Origin: Chloroflexota bacterium | GTDB taxonomy: Bacteria > Chloroflexota > Limnocylindria > Limnocylindrales > CSP1-4 | Reading direction: 5' to 3' | Assembly (NCBI GenBank): GCA_016191425.1 | Contig: JACPOR010000001.1 | Location: 22,442-86,441 of the forward strand | Length of the DNA: 64,000 nt | Shown: positions 27,059 through 39,822 of the stretch, one piece after another | Layout of the letters: each line of letters opens with the position of its first letter | Position numbering within the stretch: position 1 is the stretch's first letter | Notes under the pieces: model-generated | What the model saw: only the letters and a program-made list of their open reading frames with translations | Told to the model about the DNA's origin: nothing | The model's database searches: none | Program-made: the position numbers and the translations under genes

Positions 27059-27370
27059 CTATCCAGACGACGAATTCGACGGTGCGGAATCGACACTGCC
27101 CATCGCACTCCGCGCACTCCCCGCCTTCGCGACGGGCTGCGTCAGGAATCGCGCGCTCGTCGTCGGCAGCTCCGGCTCCGGCTCGGCCTCCGCCGCCCGA
27201 TGTTCGAGCTCCTCCGGCAGGGCCCGGCTGATGCCACCCATCGCCTCCACGGTGCCCATCAGATCCGCCAGGATGTCCTGCGCGTGGTCCAGCTCTACGC
27301 CCGCCATATAGCCGGTGTAGCCGGCGATGTCGGCGATGATGAGACAGGCGGGTTCGGCTCGGTTCTGCAT
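27059..27370 (-). pseudogene. Truncated DUF2652-like (adenylate-cyclase-like) protein remnant
   Basis: MQNRAEPACLIIADIAGYTGYMAGVELDHAQDILADLMGTVEAM then low-complexity tail and stop; the rest of the expected domain is missing. Confidence 0.55.
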
Positions 27371-27440
27371 GGCTCCGTCGTGGTGCCCGTCGATCATCCC
27401 GGTTGGGAGCGACGATGTCGAGGGGGGTATCGTCTCACCG

Positions 27441-28931
27441 ATGAAAGGGCAGCCGGAAGTGCTTCGGATCAATGACCGTGAGATCACGATCACCAACCCG
27501 GGCAAGATCTTCTTCGCCGAGGCCGGGATCACGAAGCTGGACCTCGTCCAGTACTACCTGGCCGTGGCCGATGGAGCGTTGCGAGGCGTCAGCGGGCGGC
27601 CCATGGCACTCAAGCGATTCGTCAACGGGGCGGCCGGCGAAGCGTTCTTCCAGAAGCGAGCCCCGGAGAATCGGCCGGACTGGTTGCGGGTGGCGACGCT
27701 CTCGTTCCCGTCCGGGCGAACGGCGGACGAGATCGTGGTTGATGATGCCGCCGGCCTCGCCTGGATCGTCAACCTCGGCTGCCTCGACCTGAACCCGCAC
27801 CCGGTTCGAGCCGACGACCTCGACCATCCCGATGAATTGCGGGTGGACCTCGACCCCATGCCGGGGATCGAGTGGGCACAGATTCGGGACGTGGCGATGG
27901 TCGCCAGGGAATCACTCGAAGCGGTGGGGCTGGTGGGCTGGCCCAAGACATCGGGGTCCCGGGGAATCCACATCAACGTGCGAATCGAGCGGCGCTGGGG
28001 ATACCCGGAGGTCCGGCGTGCGGCCCTTGCGCTGGCCCGCGACGTGGAGCGGCGGGCGCCGGCGCTCGCAACCTCCAGGTGGTGGAAGGAGGAGCGCCAC
28101 GGCGTCTTCCTGGACTACAACCAGAACGCCAAGGATCGGACCGTGGCGTCCGCCTATTCCGTGCGACCGTTGCCGGATGCACGTGTTTCCACCCCGCTGG
28201 CCTGGAACGAGCTCCCGACCTGCGAAGCCGAGGCGTTCACCGTGGCCACGGTTCCCGGGCGGCTCGCGGCAATGGGCGATCCGGGCGCGGGCATCGATGA
28301 GGCGGTCGGCTCGCTCGATGCCCTGCTGGAGCTGTCGCGGCGCGACGAGGCCGATGGAGTCGGTGATGCGCCCTGGCCGCCCAACTATCGCAAGCAGGAT
28401 GGCGAGCCACCCCGGGTCCAGCCATCACGCCAGCGTCGCGCGGCCGCGGCGTACGACACGCCGGAGGCGGAGGCGGATCGGGAGAGAGCTCGGGCCGCGA
28501 TGGAGCGCCGGTATACCGCGGCCCAGGCGGCGCGCGGAGCAGCCGTGGCCGCGGCCAATGGCGGTGGCGGCCCGGGAGCGGGTTCCGGAACGCGGCCGAC
28601 GCCGACCGGGCGCCGGCGGTCGTCGGTTCCTGTCATCGAGATCTCGCGGGCAAAGTCGAAGGAGGAGGCGCTCGCAGGTCTGGACCGCTGGAAGGCGCGA
28701 TGGCCGGCGGCCGCAACCGCCCTCGAGCCGGCCGACGTGCTGGTGGACGGAATGCGCGGCCGCTCGTCCTTGTGGTATCGGGTGCGCGTGAACCTCATCC
28801 ACGTTCCGGAGGCGGCCCGTCCCCCCCAGGAGCCGCTGGATCCGGACTACGACCCGTGGGCCGGCTACGAATGGCCTGACCGGACGGGGCAGGCGGAGCG
28901 AGCGACGCGCACGAAGCGCGAGGACGCGTGA
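27441..28931 (+). CDS. LigD-type DNA polymerase/primase (PolDom) protein
   Basis: ITNPGKIFFAEAGITKLDLVQYYLAVADG, FQKRAPENRPDWLR, ELRVDLDPMPG, KTSGSRGIHINVRIE, FLDYNQNAKDRTVASAYSVRPLPDARVSTPL. Confidence 0.95.
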   Translation: MKGQPEVLRINDREITITNPGKIFFAEAGITKLDLVQYYLAVADGALRGVSGRPMALKRFVNGAAGEAFFQKRAPENRPDWLRVATLSFPSGRTADEIVVDDAAGLAWIVNLGCLDLNPHPVRADDLDHPDELRVDLDPMPGIEWAQIRDVAMVARESLEAVGLVGWPKTSGSRGIHINVRIERRWGYPEVRRAALALARDVERRAPALATSRWWKEERHGVFLDYNQNAKDRTVASAYSVRPLPDARVSTPLAWNELPTCEAEAFTVATVPGRLAAMGDPGAGIDEAVGSLDALLELSRRDEADGVGDAPWPPNYRKQDGEPPRVQPSRQRRAAAAYDTPEAEADRERARAAMERRYTAAQAARGAAVAAANGGGGPGAGSGTRPTPTGRRRSSVPVIEISRAKSKEEALAGLDRWKARWPAAATALEPADVLVDGMRGRSSLWYRVRVNLIHVPEAARPPQEPLDPDYDPWAGYEWPDRTGQAERATRTKREDA

Positions 28932-29004
28932 GGCTCAGGCCTGTTGCGATCCGGCGTCGTGTGAGATGACCACATTCGAAGCTCGCGCACCGCGGGCCGA
29001 GTCG

Positions 29005-30909
<1,905 letters not shown>

Positions 30910-30967
30910 TCATGCCCGGGTCGTGCGGCGTCGTCGCATCAGCGTGCCGGTCGGCTTTCCGCGGGCT

Positions 30968-32068
30968 TCAGGCGCCGCCCATGATCTTCGCGATCTCGTA
31001 GGCCGGCGTCTCGTCCAGTTGATCGTACCGGCACGCCGCCGGCGGCTTGTCCGGGCGCCAGCGCCTGAAGGTCGTCGCGTGGCGGAAGCGGGTCCCCTGC
31101 AGGTGGTCGTAGGCAACCTCCACCACACGCTCGGTTCGGAGCGGCTCCCAGGACAGGTCCTTGCCGCGATTCCAGCGTGACGTGGCACCGGGCAGGCGCT
31201 GACCGGAGGCGTCGGCGTCACCGTGGGACGACCACTCGGCCCACTCCCGCCAGGGATGCTTGTCGAGCGCGCCTTCCCGGAGCGGCGCGAGCTCCTCGAC
31301 GAGCGCGGCCCGGCGATCCCAGGTGAACGAACTCGTGATCCCGACGTGGTGGAGCGTGCCCTCGCCATCGAACAGGCCGAGGAGCAGCGAGCCGATGTGC
31401 GTACCCGGGCCGTTCTTGTGCCAGCGGAACCCAGCGACGACGCAGTCGGCCGTTCGCTGGTGCTTGATCTTGACCATCGCCCGTTTGCCGGGCTGGTATG
31501 GTGCGTCGAGTCGCTTGGCAACCACGCCGTCCAGGCCGGCACCTTCGAATCGATCGAACCACTCAGCCGCGAGGCCACGGTCGCGGGTTGCGGGCGTCAG
31601 GTGGACCGGTGGCGCGGCCGTTCGCAGCGCCGACTCCAGCCGTTCTCGCCGCCTGCCCTGCGGGATCGATCGCAGGTCCTCGTCGCCGAGCGCGAGCAGG
31701 TCCCAGGCCACGAACGATGCCGGGGATTCGGCAGCCAGCATGTTCACGCGCGACGCGGCGGGATGAATCCGGAGCAGGAGGGCCTCGAAGTCGAGCCCAC
31801 CGCCGCGCGCGATCACGACCTCTCCGTCGAGCACGCATCGATCCGGCAGGGCTGCCCTGAGCGGCACCGCGAGTTCCGGAAAGTAGCGATCGAGGGGCTT
31901 CAGGTCCCGGGACTGGATGAGCATCTCATCGCCGTCGCGGAACACGATCGCCCGGAAGCCATCCCATTTCGGCTCGAACAGCCAGCCGTCCCCGTCGGGC
32001 AGGGCGTCCGATGCCTTCGCCAGCATCGGCTCCAGCGGCGGCGGGAACGGCAGTCGATCCAGGACCAT
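30968..32068 (-). CDS. ATP-dependent DNA ligase (LigC-like)
   Basis: MLAKASDALPDGDGWLFEPKWDGFRAIVFRDGDEMLIQSRDLKPLDRYFPEL, DGEVVIA, EGAGLDGVVAKRLDAPYQPGKRAMVKIKHQRTADCVVAGFR. Confidence 0.94.
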   Translation of the reverse strand: MVLDRLPFPPPLEPMLAKASDALPDGDGWLFEPKWDGFRAIVFRDGDEMLIQSRDLKPLDRYFPELAVPLRAALPDRCVLDGEVVIARGGGLDFEALLLRIHPAASRVNMLAAESPASFVAWDLLALGDEDLRSIPQGRRRERLESALRTAAPPVHLTPATRDRGLAAEWFDRFEGAGLDGVVAKRLDAPYQPGKRAMVKIKHQRTADCVVAGFRWHKNGPGTHIGSLLLGLFDGEGTLHHVGITSSFTWDRRAALVEELAPLREGALDKHPWREWAEWSSHGDADASGQRLPGATSRWNRGKDLSWEPLRTERVVEVAYDHLQGTRFRHATTFRRWRPDKPPAACRYDQLDETPAYEIAKIMGGA

Positions 32069-32169
32069 ACGGGCAGTGTAGACGGGGCCCCACGGACCGA
32101 ACCGACCCGGCGCGTGTTGCCTCGTTCCGCCCCGCCGCGGCCGTGACTGTCATTGCTCCGCGGCACCGG

Positions 32170-32290
32170 CGCCGCACCTCGACGGCCGGGCGCGGCCTGC
32201 ACGCGCGGCCCGCACGCGCGGCCTGCACGCGCGGCCTGCCACCGCGCGCGGCCGTACCGGGCGCGGCCCGAACCGCGCCCGGCCGTGCCT
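32170..32290. repeat. GC-rich 12-bp tandem repeat (CACGCGCGGCCTG)
   Basis: Consecutive CGCGGCCTGCACG / CGCGGCCCGCACG / CGCGGCCTGCACG / CGCGGCCTG units. Confidence 0.8.
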
Positions 32291-32297
32291 GCCCCGG

Positions 32298-32699
32298 TCA
32301 GCGAGCGACGACGACCGTGGCCTTGGCGTGGGTCGCGACGTGCTCGGAGACGCTGCCCTGGAGCACGCGGCTCATGAGGTTGAGGCCGCGCGAGCCGACC
32401 ACGATCGTGTCAAATGCACCGTCTTCTGCAATTCGCTCGATCGTGGCGGCCGGCTCCCCGGTGGGCTCGAGCAGCTCCGCCTCAATGCCCTTCTCGGCCA
32501 GGAGGCGGCGTGCCTCGATGAGCTCCTGGGCATGGACGCTCACGTCATCCCATGGATCGACCGGAAATCGGCCCGGATGAACGGGAACGACGCTGACGAC
32601 GGACACGCTTGCGCCCGTCAGGTGAGCGAGTTCGGCTGCGGTCTCGAGTGCGTGTCGGGCCGGGTCGCCGCCGTCATAGGCTACGAGGATCTTCTTCAT
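32298..32699 (-). CDS. Universal stress protein (UspA family)
   Basis: MKKILVAYDGGDPARHALETAAELA..DTIVVGSRGLNLMSRVLQGSVSEHVATHAKATVVVAR. Confidence 0.94.
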   Translation of the reverse strand: MKKILVAYDGGDPARHALETAAELAHLTGASVSVVSVVPVHPGRFPVDPWDDVSVHAQELIEARRLLAEKGIEAELLEPTGEPAATIERIAEDGAFDTIVVGSRGLNLMSRVLQGSVSEHVATHAKATVVVAR

Positions 32700-32815
32700 G
32701 GTGGGCTCCTTTCGAGCGGCACCAGCATCGCGCGCAGGGCCCCATGAGGTCAGCGGCCGCCGGAACTGAACAGAGGGGCCGAATCGCCCCAACCGGACAA
32801 GTACGATATCCCGCG

Positions 32816-33646
32816 ATGGCCGAGGATCAGGGCACCCGCTACGACCGCATCGCCGGGGGCTACGCCCGGTATTGGGCGCCGGTCATCCGTCCGGCGGCGC
32901 TCCGCCTGCTCGACGACCTCGCGCCGCTCGTGCCAGCCGGCGCACCGAACCTGATCGACATCGGCACCGGCACCGGCACACTCGCCTTTGGAGCACTCGA
33001 GCGCTGGCCGAACGCGAAGGTCACGGGCATCGACGCCTCATCGGAAATGGTCGCCTGGGCCGCCGGGGAGGCACCTGCCCAACTCCCGACAGGGAGCTCG
33101 GATCGGTTCGCCACGGCCGTCAGCTTTGCCGATCGTCTCCCCTTCGAGGACGCCACCTTCGATCTCGGCATGTCGTCCTTCGTCATGCAACTCGTTCCGA
33201 ATCGCGCGGCCGCCCTGCGCGAGGCAAGACGGGTGCTCCGGCCCGGTGCCCCATTCGGGTACGCGACATGGCTTCGCGAGAGCGGAGAGGTCGATCCGCC
33301 AGACCGAATCCTTGACGAGGTCCTCGATGAGTTCGGGTTCGACCCACCCGAGGCTGACTCTCCATCCGGGGACCCGGCAACCGCTCGTGCTGCAGCCGAC
33401 GGCATGCGACGGGCCGGATTTCGCGAGGTGACCGCGCGCGAGGGCGTCCTCACCCATCGCTGGACGGTGCGCGGCTACGCGGACTTCATCGAGCACTTCT
33501 CGGAAGAGTCGCTCTTCGGCGAACTCGTGGAGCGCGAACGTCGGGCCCTGCGGCACCGGCTCGTCGAACGCCTCCGACGACTTCCGGCGCGGGACATGCG
33601 CCTGCGACTGCCCGTCGTGTACGTGATCGGGCGCGCGCAGGGCTGA
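32816..33646 (+). CDS. Class I SAM-dependent methyltransferase
   Basis: NLIDIGTGTGTLAFGALERWPNAKVTGIDASSEMV..RLPFEDATFDLGMSSFVMQLV. Confidence 0.92.
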   Translation: MAEDQGTRYDRIAGGYARYWAPVIRPAALRLLDDLAPLVPAGAPNLIDIGTGTGTLAFGALERWPNAKVTGIDASSEMVAWAAGEAPAQLPTGSSDRFATAVSFADRLPFEDATFDLGMSSFVMQLVPNRAAALREARRVLRPGAPFGYATWLRESGEVDPPDRILDEVLDEFGFDPPEADSPSGDPATARAAADGMRRAGFREVTAREGVLTHRWTVRGYADFIEHFSEESLFGELVERERRALRHRLVERLRRLPARDMRLRLPVVYVIGRAQG

Positions 33647-33709
33647 CGGACTCGGGCGCGCCACGTTGGTGGTCGCGACCGGTCGGTCGCTGGCTGAAGC
33701 TCCTCCGGA

Positions 33710-34393
33710 TCAGTCGCCGGGCGAAGTGCCGGAGCCCGAAGCCTCGGATCCCGAGGCCTCGGCTCCCTCGGCCGCGGTTTCTGCCGCCTCGATGGCCTCT
33801 TCGGCACCAACCACGGTCGGCTCCTCCTCGACGCGCGGCGGCGAAACGCGAGCGACGATCTCGTTCGGGTCGGTCAGCAACGTCACGTCGGCCGGGATCG
33901 CGATATCGCGGAGCCGAACGACATCATCGAACGTGACCAGGACGGAGATATCGTAAGCCAGCGATTGGGGCAGGTGATCCGGCAGCGCCTTCACCCGCAC
34001 GTGCTCGATCGGGTGGAGCAGCGTGCCGCCGTTCAACTTGACCGCCTCGGATTCGCCAGTTGGGACGAGTGGCACGTCCACGGTGAGCGCATCGGTCATC
34101 CGCACCAGGTACAGGTCGGCGTGCAGCGGTCGCTGCGTCACCACGTGAAGCTGGACGCCGTGGACGAGGACCGGTCGGGGCTTCTTGCCGTCGATCGACA
34201 GGTCAACGAGCGTGTTCGCGCTGGTTCTGTGCCGGAGCAACTCGAACGCGTGGGCGTCGAGCGCGACATTGGTCGACGCGACGCCGTTGCCGAAGACGAC
34301 GGCCGGCAACTGGCCCTCGCGACGGAGGCGGCTGACGGCTTTTCCCGTGACGTCGCGGTGAATCGCCGTGAGCGATGGTCGTGCAGTGGACAT
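33710..34393 (-). CDS. rplY: 50S ribosomal protein L25/Ctc family
   Basis: VTGKAVSRLRREGQLPAVVFGNGVASTNVALDAHAFELLRH..VLVHGVQLHVVTQRPLHADLYLV. Confidence 0.92.
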   Translation of the reverse strand: MSTARPSLTAIHRDVTGKAVSRLRREGQLPAVVFGNGVASTNVALDAHAFELLRHRTSANTLVDLSIDGKKPRPVLVHGVQLHVVTQRPLHADLYLVRMTDALTVDVPLVPTGESEAVKLNGGTLLHPIEHVRVKALPDHLPQSLAYDISVLVTFDDVVRLRDIAIPADVTLLTDPNEIVARVSPPRVEEEPTVVGAEEAIEAAETAAEGAEASGSEASGSGTSPGD

Positions 34394-34485
34394 GAGCGGG
34401 CGATACCTCTGAATCTGGAAGCGCCACGGTACCACGAGGACCCCTTTTGCGGCCCAGTTGATGGTCCCGATGTACGATCGAGCAC

Positions 34486-35184
34486 ATGTCCAGCACCATC
34501 CTGATCGTCGAGGACGAGCACGCCGTCGCCCGGGGGATCGAGTACGCACTCCAGCAGGAGGGTTATACCGTCGCGCTCGCCAGGTCCGGCGAGGAAGGCC
34601 TCGAGCTGGCGATCAGCCAGGCACCCGACCTGGTGATCCTGGATGTCCGCCTTCCGGGCATCGACGGGTTCGAGGTCCTCCGCCGGCTCCGGGCGTCGGG
34701 TTCGCGCGCCCCGGTGCTGATGCTGACCGCCCGAGACGATGAGGTCGACAAGGTCATCGGCCTCGAACTCGGGGCGGATGACTACGTGACCAAGCCCTTC
34801 GGCCTGCGGGAACTGCTCAGCCGGGTCAAGGCCCTGCTGCGCCGCGCGTACGGCGACCTGGCGGACGCGGTCGGGGGACGAGTGATCCGGCACGAGGACC
34901 TCGTGATCGACCTCGACCGGCGCCGAGTCACGCGGGGGGAGCGACGGATCAGCCTGACGCCGACCGAGTTCGAGATCCTTCGTCACCTCGCCAGCCGCCC
35001 GGGGCGGGTCTACACCCGCGGCGAACTCCTCGAGCTGCTGCGCGACTACGAGGCGCTGGACCAGGACGAGAAGACCATCAACGTCCACATCAGCCATCTC
35101 CGCGACAAGATCGAGGACGATCCGACGCGCCCCATGTTCGTCCAGACCATTCGAGGTGTCGGCTACGCCTTTGCCGAACGCTGA
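34486..35184 (+). CDS. OmpR-family response regulator
   Basis: [49 protein letters not shown]; winged helix [29 protein letters not shown]. Confidence 0.95.
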   Translation: MSSTILIVEDEHAVARGIEYALQQEGYTVALARSGEEGLELAISQAPDLVILDVRLPGIDGFEVLRRLRASGSRAPVLMLTARDDEVDKVIGLELGADDYVTKPFGLRELLSRVKALLRRAYGDLADAVGGRVIRHEDLVIDLDRRRVTRGERRISLTPTEFEILRHLASRPGRVYTRGELLELLRDYEALDQDEKTINVHISHLRDKIEDDPTRPMFVQTIRGVGYAFAER

Positions 35185-35185
35185 G

Positions 35186-36856
35186 ATGACGGACCTTGAG
35201 GGCCCGGTCCCCGTGCCGGTCGACCCACCTGTCCCGCCGCGACCATCGAGCGTGGCGCTGCCCGGGCCCCGCGGTTGGCGCCGACTCACGCCCCGGACTT
35301 TCCAGGGAAGGCTGACCCTCGCCTTCGTGGCGATCCTCGCCCTGACGTTGACCCTGGTCACGGTCGGCGTCGTGAACCGGCTCGGAGACTATTTCGACCA
35401 ACAGCAGCGCGAGGACCTGACGGCGCGCTCCCTCGGCGTCGCCCAATACGTGGCGCTCGTGGCCGAGGCGGCGAGCGGCGTCAGCCCGGTCCTCAGCTTC
35501 GATAATGTCGTCGACCCGCGGGTGGTGGTCCAGCTGACCCGAAGCACCCAGCAGCGGATCCTGGCCGATCGGCTCGGCAAAGCGGACGTGGACATCCGGA
35601 TCGGAACGATCGTGGACAACGTCTTCGCCCCGGCCTCGAACGGTCAGTTCACCGCCCTCCTCGAGTCCGGCGCGCCCGTTGGCCAGACGCGGGAACCCAT
35701 CACCAGCGACCCGACCTTCTACACGGTGAACGGTGGCTTCGTGCCGTACGTGGTCGAAGTCACGCTGTCGAACCCGTTCACCTATCGGGCGACCGCGTTG
35801 GCGACCACGTCCGGCCTGCTGGCCGTGATCGGCCTCCTGGCCCTGGCCGTGTCCATCTCCGTCGGTGCGGCGATGGCTCGGCGGATCACGATCCCGCTGC
35901 GCCGGCTCACCGAGGCCAGCCGCGGACTCGCCGAGGGCGATCTGGCCCGCCGCGTGCCGGACGACCCGGCACAGTGGGGGTCGCGCGAGTTCGTGGAGCT
36001 CGCGCTCCAGTTCAACACGATGGCCGACCAGGTCCAGGAGAGCGTGGAGATCATCCGCCGCGATCGGGATCGTGGCCGCGACTTCCTGGCCGACGTATCC
36101 CACGAGCTGCGCACGCCGATCGCGGCGATGCGGACATTCAACGAACTCCTGCGCGAAGGCGCGGGCGAGGATCCCACCGCGCGCGCCGAGTTCCTCGAGG
36201 CCAGCGCCGTGCAGCTGGAACGCCTCGACTGGCTCGCCCAGAACCTGCTCGAGCTGTCCAAGCTGGATTCAGGCCTCGTGCTCCTCGACCTTCGGCCGGA
36301 CGACATCCGGGCGACCGTCGAGCAGGCTGTCGAGCAGGCCGATGCGGCGGCCCGGCGGCGAGGCCTCGACCTTGCCGTCCATCTTCCGGCTCACCCGCTC
36401 CGGATCCGGCACGATCCGGTCCGCGTGGGCCAGGTGGTCGCGAATCTCGTCGGCAACGCCATCAAGTTCACGCCGCGGGGCGGGCACGTCACCGTCGATG
36501 TCGGCGGGACGGACGGCGGCGTGAAGATCGTCATCAGCGATACCGGCGTGGGAATCGACGCTGCCGAATTGCCGCGCATCTTCGAGCGCTTCTACCGCGG
36601 GACCCGGGCCAGCGAGGCTCGCGGCAGCGGCAGCGGGCTCGGGCTCGCGATCGTCCAGAGCATCGTCGAGATGCACGGCGGCACGGTGAGCGTCGAAAGT
36701 CGCCTCAACCAGGGCTCGACCTTCACCGTCACCCTTCCCCGTGACCCGCGCGTGATCGATCTCAACGCGAGCGTTCGCGCCGGGGCGGCGGGCGCGATGA
36801 TGGCGGAAACTTCATCGTCCCGCGACCTGAAGGTGAATCCGGAAGGGGCAGGATAG
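35186..36856 (+). CDS. HAMP sensor histidine kinase
   Basis: [63 protein letters not shown]. Confidence 0.95.
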   Translation: MTDLEGPVPVPVDPPVPPRPSSVALPGPRGWRRLTPRTFQGRLTLAFVAILALTLTLVTVGVVNRLGDYFDQQQREDLTARSLGVAQYVALVAEAASGVSPVLSFDNVVDPRVVVQLTRSTQQRILADRLGKADVDIRIGTIVDNVFAPASNGQFTALLESGAPVGQTREPITSDPTFYTVNGGFVPYVVEVTLSNPFTYRATALATTSGLLAVIGLLALAVSISVGAAMARRITIPLRRLTEASRGLAEGDLARRVPDDPAQWGSREFVELALQFNTMADQVQESVEIIRRDRDRGRDFLADVSHELRTPIAAMRTFNELLREGAGEDPTARAEFLEASAVQLERLDWLAQNLLELSKLDSGLVLLDLRPDDIRATVEQAVEQADAAARRRGLDLAVHLPAHPLRIRHDPVRVGQVVANLVGNAIKFTPRGGHVTVDVGGTDGGVKIVISDTGVGIDAAELPRIFERFYRGTRASEARGSGSGLGLAIVQSIVEMHGGTVSVESRLNQGSTFTVTLPRDPRVIDLNASVRAGAAGAMMAETSSSRDLKVNPEGAG

Positions 36857-36928
36857 GAGCGTTCCCTGGACTCGGGCCGCGATTCCCGCCGGTTCTCCCC
36901 AGACGAGCTACATGAGCACACATCAACC

Positions 36929-38476
36929 ATGACGACTCCCGACGAATCCGGTACGGGCCAGGGCATCAATCCACAACCCGACCCTCACGACGCCAGCGCT
37001 GCGGACGTATCGACCTCAAACGACGCGCCGACGCCTCCCCCTGACGCGTTCCCATGGACCAGCGCCCCCGTCGCTGGATCGGCGATGAAGACCGAACCGG
37101 ATGCGACGGTCCCGGCAATCGACGATTCCCTGCCGACAACCTTCACGCCGGAATTCGAGCGGCGACCCCAGTGGGCGACGACGGGTGCGGGAGCGGCGCC
37201 AGCCACGGCCGAGACTGCCTCGCCTGACGGTGCACCATCGGAAGCCGCCTGGGATCGCGCCGACGCAGTGGCGGCGGCGGCAGCAGCGAGCGCCGCCGTG
37301 AAGGCGTCGGAGGCGCAGCGCTCCCGACGGGTCGGTCTTGGTTCCATCGTGACAACGGCCCTGCTCTCAGCCGTCCTTGCCAGTGGCGGCACGTTCGCCG
37401 CCCTGCGCGCGAGCGGCGCCCTGGACACCACGAAGGCAGGCACGGGCGGCACGGCTGTCACGACGGCCGGCGCGAAGGTTCCGGTGACCATCGATGAGTC
37501 GTCGGCGGTGATCGATGCAGCAGCCAAGACCGGCCCCGCGATCGTCCGCATCTTCGTCACCGGGACCACGACCGATCCCTTCGGCGGCACCATCCCCGAG
37601 CAGGGCGTGGGATCCGGGATCATCTTCGACCCCAACGGCTGGATCCTGACCAACCGCCATGTCGTGACGGATTCGAACGGCGGAACCGCATCGTCGCTGA
37701 CCGTCGAACTCAAGGATGGCCAACAGTACGAGGGCAAGGTCTACGGGATCGACACGCTGACCGACCTGGCGATCGTGAAGATCAAGGCCACCGGACTGAC
37801 GGCCGCCACGATCGGATCTTCAGCGGATCTCAAGGTCGGCGAACTCGCGATCGCCATCGGCAGCCCGCTCGGAACGTACTCGAACTCTGTGACCTCCGGG
37901 ATCGTGTCGGCGACGGGGCGCAGCGTCACCGTCCAGAACGGCGATCGGCTGAGCAATCTCATCCAGACGGACGCGGCCATCAACCCCGGCAACAGCGGCG
38001 GCCCGCTCCTTGACGCGGTCGGCGACGTGATCGGCATCAACACGGCCGTCGCGACCGGCTCGAACGGGATCGGATTCGCGATCCCCGTGGACATCGCCCG
38101 TCCCATCATGCAGCAGGCCCTCGCCGGCGAGCCCCTGGCGCGCCCGTACATCGGCGTCCGCTATGAGGCGATCACGGCCCAGGTCCAGGCGCGGGACAAG
38201 CTCTCGACGAACGAGGGTGCGATCGTGAGCCGCGCCCAGGACGGCAGCGGCGGTTCGCAGGCAGCCGTGGTTCCGGGCGGTCCCGCCGACGCGGCCGGCG
38301 TGAAGGAGGGCGACATCATCGTCGCCATCGGCACGCAGGCCATCGACACGGAACATCCGCTCGACCTCGTCCTGGCGGGCTTCTCGCCGGGTCAGACGGT
38401 GGACCTCAAGATCATCCGCGGCTCGGCGACGATCACGCTGAGCGTGACCCTCGGAACACGCCCACCGAACCTCTGA
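36929..38476 (+). CDS. HtrA/DegP-like serine protease with TM anchor and PDZ domain
   Basis: ILTNRHVVTD, DTLTDLAIVKI, TDAAINPGNSGGPLLDAVGDVIGINTAV; C-terminal PDZ GGPADAAGVKEGDIIVAIG. Confidence 0.95.
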   Translation: MTTPDESGTGQGINPQPDPHDASAADVSTSNDAPTPPPDAFPWTSAPVAGSAMKTEPDATVPAIDDSLPTTFTPEFERRPQWATTGAGAAPATAETASPDGAPSEAAWDRADAVAAAAAASAAVKASEAQRSRRVGLGSIVTTALLSAVLASGGTFAALRASGALDTTKAGTGGTAVTTAGAKVPVTIDESSAVIDAAAKTGPAIVRIFVTGTTTDPFGGTIPEQGVGSGIIFDPNGWILTNRHVVTDSNGGTASSLTVELKDGQQYEGKVYGIDTLTDLAIVKIKATGLTAATIGSSADLKVGELAIAIGSPLGTYSNSVTSGIVSATGRSVTVQNGDRLSNLIQTDAAINPGNSGGPLLDAVGDVIGINTAVATGSNGIGFAIPVDIARPIMQQALAGEPLARPYIGVRYEAITAQVQARDKLSTNEGAIVSRAQDGSGGSQAAVVPGGPADAAGVKEGDIIVAIGTQAIDTEHPLDLVLAGFSPGQTVDLKIIRGSATITLSVTLGTRPPNL

Positions 38477-38480
38477 GCAC

Positions 38481-38535
38481 TGCCGGGACCGGGCTGCCGG
38501 GACCGGGCTGCCGGGACCGGGCTGTCGGGACGGAG
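38481..38535. repeat. Tandem repeat of CTGCCGGGACCGGG at convergent gene junction
   Basis: Three near-identical units plus a degenerate copy between the htrA-like and folB stops. Confidence 0.9.
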
Positions 38536-38539
38536 CTTC

Positions 38540-38911
38540 CTAGGCGGATCGGCGGCGGCGGATCTCCACGCCCGCATGGGCGAGCGGTCCGCCGAGCCGT
38601 ACCTGTGGCTTCCGAACCCGGATCACGACCTCCTCGATCGCGGGAAAGTCGGACAGGAGCTCATGGGCGATCGCCTCGGCGAGCGCCTCGATGAGGTTGA
38701 ACGTCGTCGATTCCACGATGGTCCTGACCGTCTCGTAGACCCGCCCGTAGTCGAGGGTCCGGGCCAGGTCGTCCTCGAGCCCGGCCGGCTGCAGGTCGGT
38801 GAACAGTTCGGCATCGACCTCGAATCGCTGCGCGGTGACCTTCTCATGGTCGAAGACGCCGTGACGAGCCTCGAAGACCATGTCGACGAGCACGATCCGA
38901 TCCGACGTCAC
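38540..38911 (-). CDS. folB: Dihydroneopterin aldolase
   Basis: DRIVLVDMVFEARHGVFDHEKVTAQRFEVDAEL..LDYGRVYETVRTIVESTTFNLIEALAEAIAHELL. Confidence 0.95.
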   Translation of the reverse strand: MTSDRIVLVDMVFEARHGVFDHEKVTAQRFEVDAELFTDLQPAGLEDDLARTLDYGRVYETVRTIVESTTFNLIEALAEAIAHELLSDFPAIEEVVIRVRKPQVRLGGPLAHAGVEIRRRRSA

Positions 38912-39822
38912 GTGGCCACCTCGTGCCAGGTCCCGCGGACGATGGCATCGGCGACGCGTGCGGCCCGGACGTTCTCCCGGACGTCATGGACGCGGACCAT
39001 ATCCGCGCCGGACGCCACGCCCAGGGCGGTCGTCGCGAGCGTCGCCTCGAGGCGCTGGCCCTGGGGAACGTCGAGAATTCGACCAAGAGTGGACTTCCTC
39101 GATGTACCCAGGACGAGGGGGCGACCGAGGATCGCGAGGGTCTCGAGCTCACGCAGGACGACAACGTTGTGGTCTGCGCTCTTGCCGAAGCCGAAGCCCG
39201 GGTCGATGAGGATGTCCTCCCAGGCGACGCCGACAGCGAGCGCGCGCTCGATCGCCCGCTCCAGGTCGCCGATGACCTCCGCCATGAAGTTCGTATAGCG
39301 CGCCTCTTCACGATTGTGCATGAGGACGATCGGCGCGCCGAGGCTCGCCGTCAGCCGCAGGAGCGCGTCGTCCGAGGCGACACCCCAGATATCGTTGATG
39401 AGGTTCGCCCCTGCCTCGACGGCCGCCTCCGCGACCGCCGGCTTGGTGGTATCGACCGAGATCGGCATGTGGGGCAAGGCGGCGCGGATCCCTCGCACGA
39501 CGGGAACGACCCTGGCGATCTCGGCGCGGGGGTCGACCCGAGCGTACCCGGGCCGCGTCGATTCACCGCCGATATCGATGAGGTCGGCGCCGGCGTCGGC
39601 CATGCTCGCTGCCAGCTCGATCGCCGCCATCACGGCCGGCGATTGCCCTCCCCCGACCGGTGCACCGCGCAGCAGGCCGTCGCCGGAGAACGAATCCGGG
39701 GTCACGTTGATGATCCCCATGACGAACGTGCGCGTACCCCAGGCGAAGCGCGTCGGGCCGATCTGGGTCGTTCCGGGCGAGGGCCGGAGGCCCGTCGCGC
39801 TGGTGCGTGGCGCCTCGGTCAT
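38908..39822 (-). CDS. folP: Dihydropteroate synthase
   Basis: MGIINVTPDSFSGDG, GADLIDIGGESTRPG, PISVDTTKPAVAEAAVEAGANLINDIWG, DPGFGFGKSADHN. Confidence 0.96.
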   Translation of the reverse strand: MTEAPRTSATGLRPSPGTTQIGPTRFAWGTRTFVMGIINVTPDSFSGDGLLRGAPVGGGQSPAVMAAIELAASMADAGADLIDIGGESTRPGYARVDPRAEIARVVPVVRGIRAALPHMPISVDTTKPAVAEAAVEAGANLINDIWGVASDDALLRLTASLGAPIVLMHNREEARYTNFMAEVIGDLERAIERALAVGVAWEDILIDPGFGFGKSADHNVVVLRELETLAILGRPLVLGTSRKSTLGRILDVPQGQRLEATLATTALGVASGADMVRVHDVRENVRAARVADAIVRGTWHEVAT

